Source: Verrucomicrobiales bacterium (GTDB lineage: Bacteria > Verrucomicrobiota > Verrucomicrobiia > Limisphaerales > JAYPXF01). From it: 64,000 nt of DNA. The stretch covers positions 1 through 64,000 of the forward strand of contig PBAL01000012.1 in the NCBI GenBank assembly GCA_002715965.1, read 5' to 3'. The position numbers and the translations under genes were made by a program. Each line of letters starts with the position of its first letter. The first letter of the stretch is position 1. Positions 55,025-62,843 of this stretch are shown here, piece after piece. The notes beneath the pieces are model-generated. The model did not search any database and was not told the origin of the DNA. It was given only the letters and a program-made list of their open reading frames with translations.

Positions 55025-55215
55025 CACCGTGCGTCATCGCACCCGGCGGACCAATTGGCAACGGCAGTCGCCAAGCGACCTTGGCGATGGTCTTTCAACT
55101 CCTACGCCAGGCTGAAGGAAAGTGTCGCAAACTCAACGGCTCCCACCAACTGGACAAGATCATCGCCGGAATGATATTCATCGACGGCGACGAGCAGAAA
55201 CAACAAGCAGCATAA
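55025..55215 (+). mobile_element. IS256-family transposase C-terminal remnant
   Basis: A plus-strand frame ending at TAA 55213-55215 reads GNGSRQATLAMVFQLLRQAE, then KLNGSHQLDKIIAGMIFIDG and EQKQQAA. This matches the C-terminal end of Mutator/IS256 transposases (GCGSREATLxMVFKLxxxAE, LNGxxxLxxLIxGxxFxDG), recalled from the family. The rest of the gene and both IS ends are absent. The rest of 55001-55567 is non-coding; a family-E-like CCCTCACCCTC stretch lies near 55455. Confidence 0.7.
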
Positions 55216-55567
55216 TCATATCAATGCACTCCCTGTTGGCTGCCCATCACAACCGCTCGTCCACAACTTTCGGACATGTCTCCCGCGGGGTCGGGATGGC
55301 GTCTTTCCGTCACTGTTCAGTTGTTCATTTCATGGTTCTCATTTCGTTTCTTTCTGTTCAGCGCCTTCCCGGCCCCGCGGGCTTTGGCTGGCGCCACGTG
55401 ATCAAGAGTGGTGGCAATAGCAAGAGATGCTTCAACAGAAACCGTATGTCTTCCCCCTCACCCTCAATCCTTCTCTCGGAGAAAGTCCACCCCGGGCATG
55501 CCTCTTGGCCAGCATGCGTCCAGACCGTTGGACCCGTTGAGCGTCCCTCAATGATTCGTCAATGAGT

Positions 55568-56968
55568 CTACTCGTCGCGGAAGAACATCTCGTTCGGGAT
55601 GTCGGTGGTCTTCTTGTGGAGGCCGCCTTCGATCTTCAATTCGAGTTCGGCATCGCCGGTGTAGTCGAAGTATTCCAACCGGAAAGGATTGAGTCCCTTT
55701 TGCATGCGAACGATGCGGCTGAGATGCTGCATGGGGTGATTGTCGTCGTTGTCGATCAGCAGTTTGCCGCCGAGAAAGAGCTTGCTGCCGTCGTCCGATC
55801 CAAGGGTGAGGCGGTAGACGCCGTTCTTGGGAATGTCGAGATAGCCTGTGAACACGAGGGCAAAATACTCGTCGCGTCCCTCGACCAGTGATTCGGTCGC
55901 GAGTTCGTCGGTGGTGCCGGTTTGGGCGGGCTTCAATCCGTCAAAGTCGGGCAGGACCTTGAACTTTCCGTGATATACTTCGTAATTGAGACCGGCGACC
56001 TTGCCAGTGCGGCCGGCAACCTTAGGAAGCGGATAAGGCACGAGCTTGAACTTGGCGCTGCGCTTCTTCTTTCCGGCGAGTTGGAGCTTGGCTTCGTTTC
56101 CTGATTTTCCTCCGACCAGACCCAGGATCCAATCAACACCAGTATGAACAGGGTTGCCGTTGAGGGAGGTGATGATGTCACCGGCTTTGATTTTCGCCTT
56201 CGCGGCCGGTGAGTTTTTCGCGACGGACTTCACCACCGCACGATCAGCGAGCGTGTCAATCTCGATGCCGGTCCAGAAATCGGACATGACCTCGACCGGC
56301 AGGAGGTTGTTGAAGAGTGATCGCACGCGGTCGATCGGGATGGCGTAGTTGCTGTTTTCCTCGGACACGACGCCGGAACTGACGATGCCAATCTGTTCGC
56401 CGAGGGCATTCACGAGCGGGCCGCCCGAATTGCCGGGATTGCTCGCGGCATCGAACTGGACGAACTCGTCGCGACCGCTTTGGAAGTAGCTCATCATGAG
56501 TGCGTTCACGCCGTCCATGATAGAGGGTGCGCTGACGATGCCTTGAGTGAAGATGATGCCACGTCCGCCCGGATTGCCCGCAGCAATCGTGGGTTCACCG
56601 GTCATCAGGTCGTGACTGCGTCCCAAGCGAATGAACGGGAGCGGGGACTTGGTGCGGAGTTGAAGAAGGGTGATGTCCTTGCCGGGGAGCCGTCCGATGA
56701 CGCGATAGGGACGGCGTTCGCCGTTGACCAAGGCCAGGCCGGATTTGCCTTTTGAGACGTGATCGTTCGAGAGCATGAACCCGGCTGGATGGATGATCGA
56801 CGCTGTTCCGCTACCCAAGGGCCTGTCGTTCTCGACTGGATAGACGGGGACGACGGTCGGTTTGATCTTGCGAATGAGCTGAACCGTTGCGGTTTCACGG
56901 GGCGATGCAGCGAACGATTGCCAGGAGAACGCGGCAATGAGGACGAAGGACAGGAGCAACCGGTTCAT
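55568..56968 (-). CDS. Trypsin-like serine protease (S1C) with PDZ and PA14-like domains
   Basis: A 466-residue exported protein (signal MNRLLLSFVLIAAFSWQSFA). The protease domain has His70 in MLSNDHVSKG, Asp98 in GKDITLLQL and Ser181 in ASNPGNSGGPLV, a complete DegP/HtrA-type triad. PDZ follows (about 230-315, AAKAKIKAGDIITSLNGNP). Residues 335-466 form a PA14/GLEYA-like beta domain: EYFALVFTGYLDIPKNGVYR, TLGSDDGSKLFLGGKLLIDN. PA14 often binds carbohydrate; a protease-PDZ-PA14 order is unusual. It lies 4 bases downstream of the sulfatase gene on the same strand. Confidence 0.85.
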   Translation of the reverse strand: MNRLLLSFVLIAAFSWQSFAASPRETATVQLIRKIKPTVVPVYPVENDRPLGSGTASIIHPAGFMLSNDHVSKGKSGLALVNGERRPYRVIGRLPGKDITLLQLRTKSPLPFIRLGRSHDLMTGEPTIAAGNPGGRGIIFTQGIVSAPSIMDGVNALMMSYFQSGRDEFVQFDAASNPGNSGGPLVNALGEQIGIVSSGVVSEENSNYAIPIDRVRSLFNNLLPVEVMSDFWTGIEIDTLADRAVVKSVAKNSPAAKAKIKAGDIITSLNGNPVHTGVDWILGLVGGKSGNEAKLQLAGKKKRSAKFKLVPYPLPKVAGRTGKVAGLNYEVYHGKFKVLPDFDGLKPAQTGTTDELATESLVEGRDEYFALVFTGYLDIPKNGVYRLTLGSDDGSKLFLGGKLLIDNDDNHPMQHLSRIVRMQKGLNPFRLEYFDYTGDAELELKIEGGLHKKTTDIPNEMFFRDE

Positions 56969-56972
56969 GGTG

Positions 56973-58406
56973 CTAGTTGAGGTGGGCGAAGGTCTTGTTC
57001 AGGTCGAGCTTGTCGTCCAGTTCCTTCTGATGTTTCAACAGCTTCGCGTAGAGGGTTTTCATGATGCGCTTGGACTTTTTCTGCTTGGCAATGTCCTCGG
57101 TTTCCAACGGATCCTTCGCCAGGTGATAGAGGCGGGCGACTTTCGCGCGTGGATAGAGGATCAACTTGTAGCCGTCATCGATGATAGCGCGTTGCGCATC
57201 CAGGTAGGCGCCGTATACCGAGCCGAGGTGTGAATTCTTTTTCTTGCCGGAGAGTAAGGGCATGAGGCTCTCGAATTCGACGTAGTCACGTTTGTCAATC
57301 CCCGCAAGCTCAAGACTGGTGGGCATGACGTCCTGCAGATGGACGGGGGCGTTCAGGCGCTTGTTCTTGGCGATACCGGGACCGACAGCAATGAACGGAA
57401 CGCGGAGGCTGTGGTCGTACATGTTCTGCTTTCCGAACAGGCCGTGGTGGCCGACGCCGAGACCGTGATCCGCGGTGAAGAAGATGTAGGTGTTCTTGTC
57501 CTGCCCGGTTTCCTTGAGCGCCTTGAGGATGCGGCCGATCTGTTCGTCCATGTGTGTGGTCAAGGCGTAGTACTCCTGGCGATGCACCTTCACGGAATGC
57601 TCCGTGCGCGGGAAGGGGCCGAGCTTCTCATCGCGGAGTCCGCTGCCGGATTTCATCTCTTCCTTGTAGGGATACTCGGGCAAAAAGCTCTTTGGCATCT
57701 TGATGCGATCGAGCGGGTATTCTTCGATGTATTCCTTGGCGACCTGGCGTGGATCGTGAACGGCATTGAAGGCGAGATACATGAAGAAGGGTTTGTCGTT
57801 CTTCTTGGAGATGTTCATGAAATCCACGGCGTCATCAGCGACCACCTCACTCCAATGCTTGCCGCCTTCCCAGAAGCCGCCGAGCGACTTGTCATAGGGA
57901 CTCCATACATCGGGCTCGTCGGGAAGCGGGCGATTGTAGGAGGACTTCACCGTCTTGGGCATGCCGCCGCGAACATTGGCCGCGACGTCAAAGACTTCCT
58001 CGGCGTTTGCCCGCACGTGCCATTTGCCGGTGAAGAAAGTCTGGTATCCGGCGTCACGCATTTCCATGGACCAGAAACGGTGTTGCTGCACCTCCGGTTT
58101 CAGGTTCTTGTAGAGGTCCTGCACCCGCCACATCGATCGGCCGGTGTTCAACATCGTGCGACTGACGATGCAAACCGCCCCGCTCCAGGAACCCATGTTG
58201 TAGGCGTGGGTGAAGGTGGTTCCCTGCCGGGTCAACTTGTCGAGGTTGGGCGTGTCGATGTCGGTATGACCAAGCTCCCGGATGAGCTCGTAACACATGT
58301 CATCGGCAAAGATGAAAAGGATGTTGGGTTTGGAATTCGCGGCTTCGGTTCGCTGCGAATAACCAATGATGGCGAAGGTAAGGAGAGTCAGGAGTGCTTT
58401 CTTCAT
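56973..58406 (-). CDS. Sulfatase with CxVSR active-site motif
   Basis: A 477-residue S1 sulfatase with signal MKKALLTLLTFAIIGYSQRT. ILFIFADDMCYELIRELGHT gives metal ligands and TADHGLGVGHHGLFGKQNMY further active-site residues. The formylglycine motif reads SGAVCIVSRTMLNTGR: Cys79 is present and Arg83 is kept, but the normal Pro (or Ala) at +2 is Val81. Whether FGE accepts this is uncertain. Starts the sulfatase-protease pair (4-base gap). Confidence 0.83.
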   Translation of the reverse strand: MKKALLTLLTFAIIGYSQRTEAANSKPNILFIFADDMCYELIRELGHTDIDTPNLDKLTRQGTTFTHAYNMGSWSGAVCIVSRTMLNTGRSMWRVQDLYKNLKPEVQQHRFWSMEMRDAGYQTFFTGKWHVRANAEEVFDVAANVRGGMPKTVKSSYNRPLPDEPDVWSPYDKSLGGFWEGGKHWSEVVADDAVDFMNISKKNDKPFFMYLAFNAVHDPRQVAKEYIEEYPLDRIKMPKSFLPEYPYKEEMKSGSGLRDEKLGPFPRTEHSVKVHRQEYYALTTHMDEQIGRILKALKETGQDKNTYIFFTADHGLGVGHHGLFGKQNMYDHSLRVPFIAVGPGIAKNKRLNAPVHLQDVMPTSLELAGIDKRDYVEFESLMPLLSGKKKNSHLGSVYGAYLDAQRAIIDDGYKLILYPRAKVARLYHLAKDPLETEDIAKQKKSKRIMKTLYAKLLKHQKELDDKLDLNKTFAHLN

Positions 58407-58485
58407 GCGTGATTAGTGGACGGCGAAATGTGATGCCTGATTTGAATTGATTGCAAGCAGGCATTCGGCTCCGACGGAAGTCTAT

Positions 58486-58935
58486 GTAGTGAAGTGGTCT
58501 CCCGACCGCTTCACTCCAGCGACTGAAGGCCTCCCACAAGCTTATGGAGACCACAAGCATCCCACAGGAAATGAAAGTTGGGCTGGCGAGTTTGCTGAAA
58601 ACCTGCCACTCAGCAGGCTGTGAAAAAAACAAAAGCTCAGCCAACCCGTTCCAGGTTCACCATCCTGCGTCAGTTGGGCGATCTCATTCCTGCTCATCTG
58701 GTCCCCAAACTGGCCCGCGATTGCGGCGTGCAGGAGAAATCCCGTTCCTATCAGCCCATTTTTAAACGGGCTGATAGCAAAGCCCCGCCGAAAAAGTCTC
58801 AAACCGCCCCGCCAGATCGTCCTCGCAAAACCGAGGAATCGGCACCTATTGACCTCTCCAACGACCGTTGTGGGATGCTACTGTATGGAGACCTTCCGTC
58901 GCAGAAGTGAACGGGTCGGGAGTCCCGTCCACAAC
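58486..58935. repeat. Palindromic repeat family A, split by an insertion
   Basis: The left half (58486-58552, GTGAAGTGGTCTCCCGACCG and onward) and right half (58884-58935, through AACGGGTCGGGAGTCCCGTC) are the two halves of a family A unit, with TATGGAGACC duplicated at 58543-58552 and 58884-58893 on either side of an inserted 331-base element. Removing the insert and one duplication restores a unit close to that at 44954-45060. Confidence 0.7.
58553..58883 (+). mobile_element. 331-bp internally deleted IS4-type element (MITE-like) with target duplication
   Basis: The ends are inverted: ACAAGCATCCCACA (58553-58566) and the reverse complement of TGTGGGATGCTACTG (58869-58883), sharing AGCATCCCACA perfectly. 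A 10-bp direct repeat TATGGAGACC flanks it. Inside, a plus-strand frame from about 58620 reads RSRFTILRQLGDLIPAHLVP and KLARDCGVQEKSRSY, matching the DUF4372 N-terminal domain of IS4 transposases; the rest of the transposase is missing. The frame is interrupted exactly where the family D palindrome TATCAGCCC/GGGCTGATA lies (58749-58776). A deletion derivative is inferred; it cannot move by itself. Confidence 0.75.
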
Positions 58936-58944
58936 TTTGTGGTC

Positions 58945-59047
58945 TCTTCGAGAACAGGAGCGCCGGGCACTGGCCGGCATGCCCCTACCATTGGCAATGC
59001 CCCCCGTGCCGAGCAATGCTCGTCGCTCCACGAAGTTTTCGAACACG
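58945..59047. repeat. Inverted-repeat element family B, 103-base copy
   Basis: The left arm CTTCGAGAACAGGAGCGCCG and the right arm ending CCACGAAGTTTTCGAACACG are inverted. The interior has GCATGCCCCTACCATTGGCA with its own short palindrome. It lies between the A-element and the cyclase gene. A longer copy is at 47887-48090. Confidence 0.6.
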
Positions 59048-59138
59048 CCCCACCAGGGAACCTGCGATAGTTCAGAACTTTGTGACGAAGTTCATCTGTG
59101 ATTGATTCCCAATCCGGACGCTCTAGCCTCCGGCGCCA

Positions 59139-60995
59139 GTGAGCCGTTCTCAGAATACGAAACTCGACGCTACCCGACTGCAGCGCTGCCTGAAGAAGGC
59201 GCGCAATGCGCTGCTTGCCGAGCGGAATGCTCAGGGGCATTGGGAGGGGGAGTTGTCGAACAGCGCGCTGTCGACGGCCACGGCAATCACTGCGCTCGCG
59301 ATCTGGGAACGTGAGGTGGGCGGGCACCATCCGGAAGGACGGGACCGAAGGATGAAGGCGGTTCGCGCGGGGCTGAACTGGTTGGCGAAATATCAAAACG
59401 AAGACGGTGGCTGGGGAGACACGATCAAAAGTTTCAGCAACATCAGCACCACTGCGTTGGGTTGGGCTGCCATTGGTGCTGCTCAGGGAGACGACCATCA
59501 CGAGGATACTGTTTCGATGGCGCGAGAGTGGTTGAGGCACCATGCGGGCGGTTTGTCCAGGCATGCCTTGGCCCGGTCCATTTCTGAGCGGTATGGGAAG
59601 GATCGGACGTTCTCCGTTCCAATCTTGGCCATGTGTGCGCTGGCCGGGCGATTTGGGGAAGGGCGAGAGGCATGGGGGGATGTGATCCCCCTCCCCTTTG
59701 AACTGGCTGCATTCCCGCAGGAGATGTTCGCGGCTTTGAAGCTTCCGGTGGTGAGCTACGCCCTTCCGGCGCTGATTGCGATCGGACAAGCGCGACACCA
59801 TCTGGCGCCTTCGATGAATCCGTTCACCCGTTTGATTCGTACTTTGACGCGGAACAGAACGCTGAAGGTTCTGCAGAATATCCAACCAGAGAGCGGTGGA
59901 TTTCTTGAAGCGACTCCATTGACCAGCTTCGTGACCATGAGCCTGGCGGGCGCGGGCAATGCGGAACATCCGGTGGCGCTTAAGGGGATCGAGTTCCTGG
60001 TGGAATCCATGCGGAGTGACGGCAGTTGGCCGATCGATACCAACCTTGCCACATGGGGAACGACCTTGTCCGTCAACGCTTTGGCCGATTCGACTCCACT
60101 CATCGGTGATGAAGCGAGGGCCGTGAGCGATTGGCTCCTGGGGCAACATTATCAGGAGGTGCATCCCTACACGAATGCCGCACCGGGTGGTTGGGCCTGG
60201 ACGGACCTGAGCGGTGGCGTGCCCGATGCGGACGACACACCCGGTGCGTTGTTGGCGCTCAAGAACCTGAAGGTGGAAGATCGCAAAGTGACAATGGCTG
60301 CTGCGATGGGGGTGAAGTGGTTGCTTGATCTTCAAAATTCGGACGGAGGGATTCCGACCTTTTGTCGCGGATGGACGAATCTGCCTTTCGACCGGAGCAG
60401 TCCTGATCTCACTGCGCACACCTTGCGTGCATGGAAGGCTTGGGAAAGTGAACTGCCTGCTGATTCGCGGCAGCGAGTTGCCGAGGGTATTGACGACGCA
60501 TTGACCTATCTTCGCGGAACGCAGCGAGAAGACGGCTCGTGGTTGCCGTTGTGGTTCGGGAACCAACATTGCATCGACGACGAGAACGCGACCTATGGGA
60601 CGGCTCGGGTATTGGCTGCATTGAACGAGTTCGAATCGAGATTGGATATTCGCTCCACACGAGAGCGTGCGATTGAGTGGATGATGAACGCACAGAAACA
60701 GGACGGCAGCTGGAGTGGTGGCGGTGAGCAACCGTCATCGGTTGAAGAAACTGCACTGGCTGTTGAAGCGCTGGCTGGTGCCCAGAGCTCGTGTGCGGAT
60801 CTGCGAGCGGTCGTCGGGAAGGGTGCCAACTGGTTGATGGATCGGGTTGAGGATGGAAGCTGGAGGGATGCTTCCCCGATCGGGTTTTACTTCGCGAAGC
60901 TGTGGTACTACGAAAAGTTGTATCCGCTGATATTTACAGTGGGGGCATTGGGGAATGTATCCGACGGATCGGTCCGATCGGACCCGACCGATTAA
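59139..60995 (+). CDS. Squalene-hopene-type (class II) terpene cyclase
   Basis: A 618-residue protein with repeated QW motifs (AQGHWEGEL, YQNEDGGWGD, MRSDGSWPI, TQREDGSWLPLW, AQKQDGSWSG) and the catalytic DXDD as PDADDTPG (363-366). This pattern and length match the squalene/hopene cyclase family. No squalene-synthesis (HpnCDE) or hopanoid-modification gene is adjacent, so the physiological product is not certain. GTG 59139 is the start used; no ATG lies closer. The final residues VSDGSVRSDPTD are encoded by a palindromic sequence that also holds the stop. Confidence 0.82.
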   Translation: MSRSQNTKLDATRLQRCLKKARNALLAERNAQGHWEGELSNSALSTATAITALAIWEREVGGHHPEGRDRRMKAVRAGLNWLAKYQNEDGGWGDTIKSFSNISTTALGWAAIGAAQGDDHHEDTVSMAREWLRHHAGGLSRHALARSISERYGKDRTFSVPILAMCALAGRFGEGREAWGDVIPLPFELAAFPQEMFAALKLPVVSYALPALIAIGQARHHLAPSMNPFTRLIRTLTRNRTLKVLQNIQPESGGFLEATPLTSFVTMSLAGAGNAEHPVALKGIEFLVESMRSDGSWPIDTNLATWGTTLSVNALADSTPLIGDEARAVSDWLLGQHYQEVHPYTNAAPGGWAWTDLSGGVPDADDTPGALLALKNLKVEDRKVTMAAAMGVKWLLDLQNSDGGIPTFCRGWTNLPFDRSSPDLTAHTLRAWKAWESELPADSRQRVAEGIDDALTYLRGTQREDGSWLPLWFGNQHCIDDENATYGTARVLAALNEFESRLDIRSTRERAIEWMMNAQKQDGSWSGGGEQPSSVEETALAVEALAGAQSSCADLRAVVGKGANWLMDRVEDGSWRDASPIGFYFAKLWYYEKLYPLIFTVGALGNVSDGSVRSDPTD

Positions 60996-61001
60996 TCGGT
61001 C
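60971..61001. terminator. Double palindrome at the cyclase 3' end
   Basis: GGTCCGATCGGACC (60971-60984) and GACCGATTAATCGGTC (60986-61001) are adjacent perfect palindromes. The cyclase stop TAA (60993-60995) lies in the loop of the second. They may act as a terminator or be a mobile palindrome that altered the C-terminus; there is no T-run. Confidence 0.4.
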
Positions 61002-61170
61002 CCTTGGAGACGCGGTTCATGGCGACGGTCAGGCCCGTCGCGCCTTCGACGCGTATCAACGCGGAGGCAAGCAGTAACAAGAGAATTCCTCTCAGCATGG
61101 CTGAATTAAATGACATGCCACGCGGGGCGTAAACAGATTTCGGAGTTCGAAGTTCGAAGTTGGGAGTTGG

Positions 61171-61218
61171 GGAGACCTTCGGTCGGTTGGGTGGACTGGG
61201 CAGGAGACCTGTCCACAA
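61171..61218. repeat. Palindromic intergenic repeat family A, right half only
   Basis: GGAGACCTTCGGTCGGTTGG and then CAGGAGACCTGTCCACAAC match the right half of the 107-base unit at 44954-45060. It sits in the 254-base gap between the converging cyclase and sulfatase genes, which otherwise has a tandem GAAGTTCGAAGTT-like stretch just before it. Confidence 0.6.
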
Positions 61219-61249
61219 CAAGTCCTGTCTCCCACTCGTCTCCTACCCG

Positions 61250-62611
61250 TCAGAACTTCTTGAGCACTTTGCGTTCGGTGACGGGGTACCAGCCATCAAT
61301 GTTCTTCACCATGCGGGCGACGACGTCGGGGTTCTTGCTGGCAAGGTTCTTCTTCTCGTGCGGGTCCTTGATGAGATCGAAGAGTTGTGGGCGTTTCTCT
61401 TCGCGGGGATGCGTGCTCTTGTAGTGCGCCACTTCGCCATCATAGGTGAGAAGGAGTTTCCATCTGCCTTCGATGTTCCAGCGATAGAGGAGAGTGTCCT
61501 CAGGTTTCTCGATGTTCTTGATGTCGTGGGCAAAGCCTTCACCGAAAATGCGTTTTCGATTGATCTTCGTACCTTTCTCGAGGTTCGACCATAGATTCAG
61601 TCCTGGGAGTCCCTTCGGCATGCGTGCCCCGGCGGCTGCCACCATGGTTGGAAAGAGATCGATGCTGCTCACCAATTCGTCGCGATCGGAGGGTTTCAAT
61701 TTGCCGGGCCAGTTGAAGAAGATCGGCTGACGAATACCACCTTCATAGGGGGTCTGCTTGGAACGCTTGTCGTAGCCGTTGCGAGCAGGGTTTTGAATCC
61801 AGCCATTGTCGCAAACGTAGACGATGAGCGTATTGTCGCGGATCTTGCGATCTTCCAGGATCTTCACGAGCTCGCCGCAGGTTTCGTCAAACCACTCACA
61901 CATGGCGTAGTAGCGGGCGACGAAATGATTGTCTTCCTCGGCCTTGTATTTGTTGTAGAGGCGCTTCGGGGGGTTGTGCGGGGTGTGCGGAAGGAATGGC
62001 GCATACCAGAGGAAGAAGGGTTTCTTTTTACCGGCTGCGTGATCAACGAAATCTGCGATGGGTTTCATGCCTTCACGGCCGATCTTGAGTCCGTCATCAC
62101 CGTGGCGTCCACCGGGTTGCGGATATCCCCGGGTCATTCCATGGGTGAAGCCGCCATGCTTGAAGTTGCCTTCCCACCACTTGCCGCTTTGATGGCTGAG
62201 ATAACCTTGTTCCCCGAGCAATTCAGGCAGAGTGTCAAATTTCTGAATGTAAGAGATCAGCTGGGCGCGCTGTTTGTTGTAGGCAGGAGAACCGCGCTTG
62301 GTAGTGAGGCGTGAAGGATCGTTTCCGGTCACGCCATGCACGTGGGCATACTGACCGGTGGCCAGCGTCATCAAGGAGGGCCGGCACAGTGCGGTGGGAA
62401 CGTATCCACGCCTGAACAAGACGCTTTCGCCCGCCAGCTTGTCGAGGTGGGGCGTTTTGATTTTTTTGTGCCCCATAAAACCATAGTCCGTCCACGCCTG
62501 GTCGTCCGATATGATGAGAACGATATTCGGCTTGGACTTGTGATGATCGGCGTTTGCGGTGCATGAGATCAGCAATGCCGCGGTGAGGAGGAATGATAGA
62601 ATTCGCTTCAT
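61250..62611 (-). CDS. Sulfatase lipoprotein with CRPSL motif
   Basis: A 453-residue S1 sulfatase. The leader SFLLTAALLISCTANADHHK has a lipobox-like LLISC (Cys17), so probably lipid-anchored. NIVLIISDDQAWTDYGFMGH has metal ligands, and VYVCDNGWIQNPARNGYDKR further active residues. The formylglycine motif is ALCRPSLMTLATG: Cys76 and Pro-Ser kept, but the usual Arg is Leu80. CRPSL variants are frequent in sulfatases of these phyla as I recall. ATG 62611 begins the leader; 62635 is also in frame. Confidence 0.83.
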   Translation of the reverse strand: MKRILSFLLTAALLISCTANADHHKSKPNIVLIISDDQAWTDYGFMGHKKIKTPHLDKLAGESVLFRRGYVPTALCRPSLMTLATGQYAHVHGVTGNDPSRLTTKRGSPAYNKQRAQLISYIQKFDTLPELLGEQGYLSHQSGKWWEGNFKHGGFTHGMTRGYPQPGGRHGDDGLKIGREGMKPIADFVDHAAGKKKPFFLWYAPFLPHTPHNPPKRLYNKYKAEEDNHFVARYYAMCEWFDETCGELVKILEDRKIRDNTLIVYVCDNGWIQNPARNGYDKRSKQTPYEGGIRQPIFFNWPGKLKPSDRDELVSSIDLFPTMVAAAGARMPKGLPGLNLWSNLEKGTKINRKRIFGEGFAHDIKNIEKPEDTLLYRWNIEGRWKLLLTYDGEVAHYKSTHPREEKRPQLFDLIKDPHEKKNLASKNPDVVARMVKNIDGWYPVTERKVLKKF

Positions 62612-62843
62612 GTCGAGTGCGGATTTGTATGTCAAAGACGTTCGAACAAGTCAAAGAGTTCGATCTGGGCATTGCGGAGAAGGTTTCGTTCAGCGCAACC
62701 TGCAGGCAGGGGTTGCATTTTCTCACATCTGCTGAATAACGACCGTCTGCGGTTCGCCAAACCAACGTTGCAGACCACACTTCGACGCTTTGGCATTCCG
62801 ATCCCGCATGGCTTGAAGCAGAGCAGAGAAAACACGTAATCAA

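Noticed and set aside
58878-60731. 617-codon minus-strand frame opposite the cyclase
   Set aside because: Shadow of the cyclase gene, with no motif; the plus strand has five QW motifs and DXDD.
62629-62742. 37-codon plus-strand frame beginning MSKTFEQVKEFDL
   Set aside because: Too short, no neighbour context and no clear ribosome-binding site to decide it is real.
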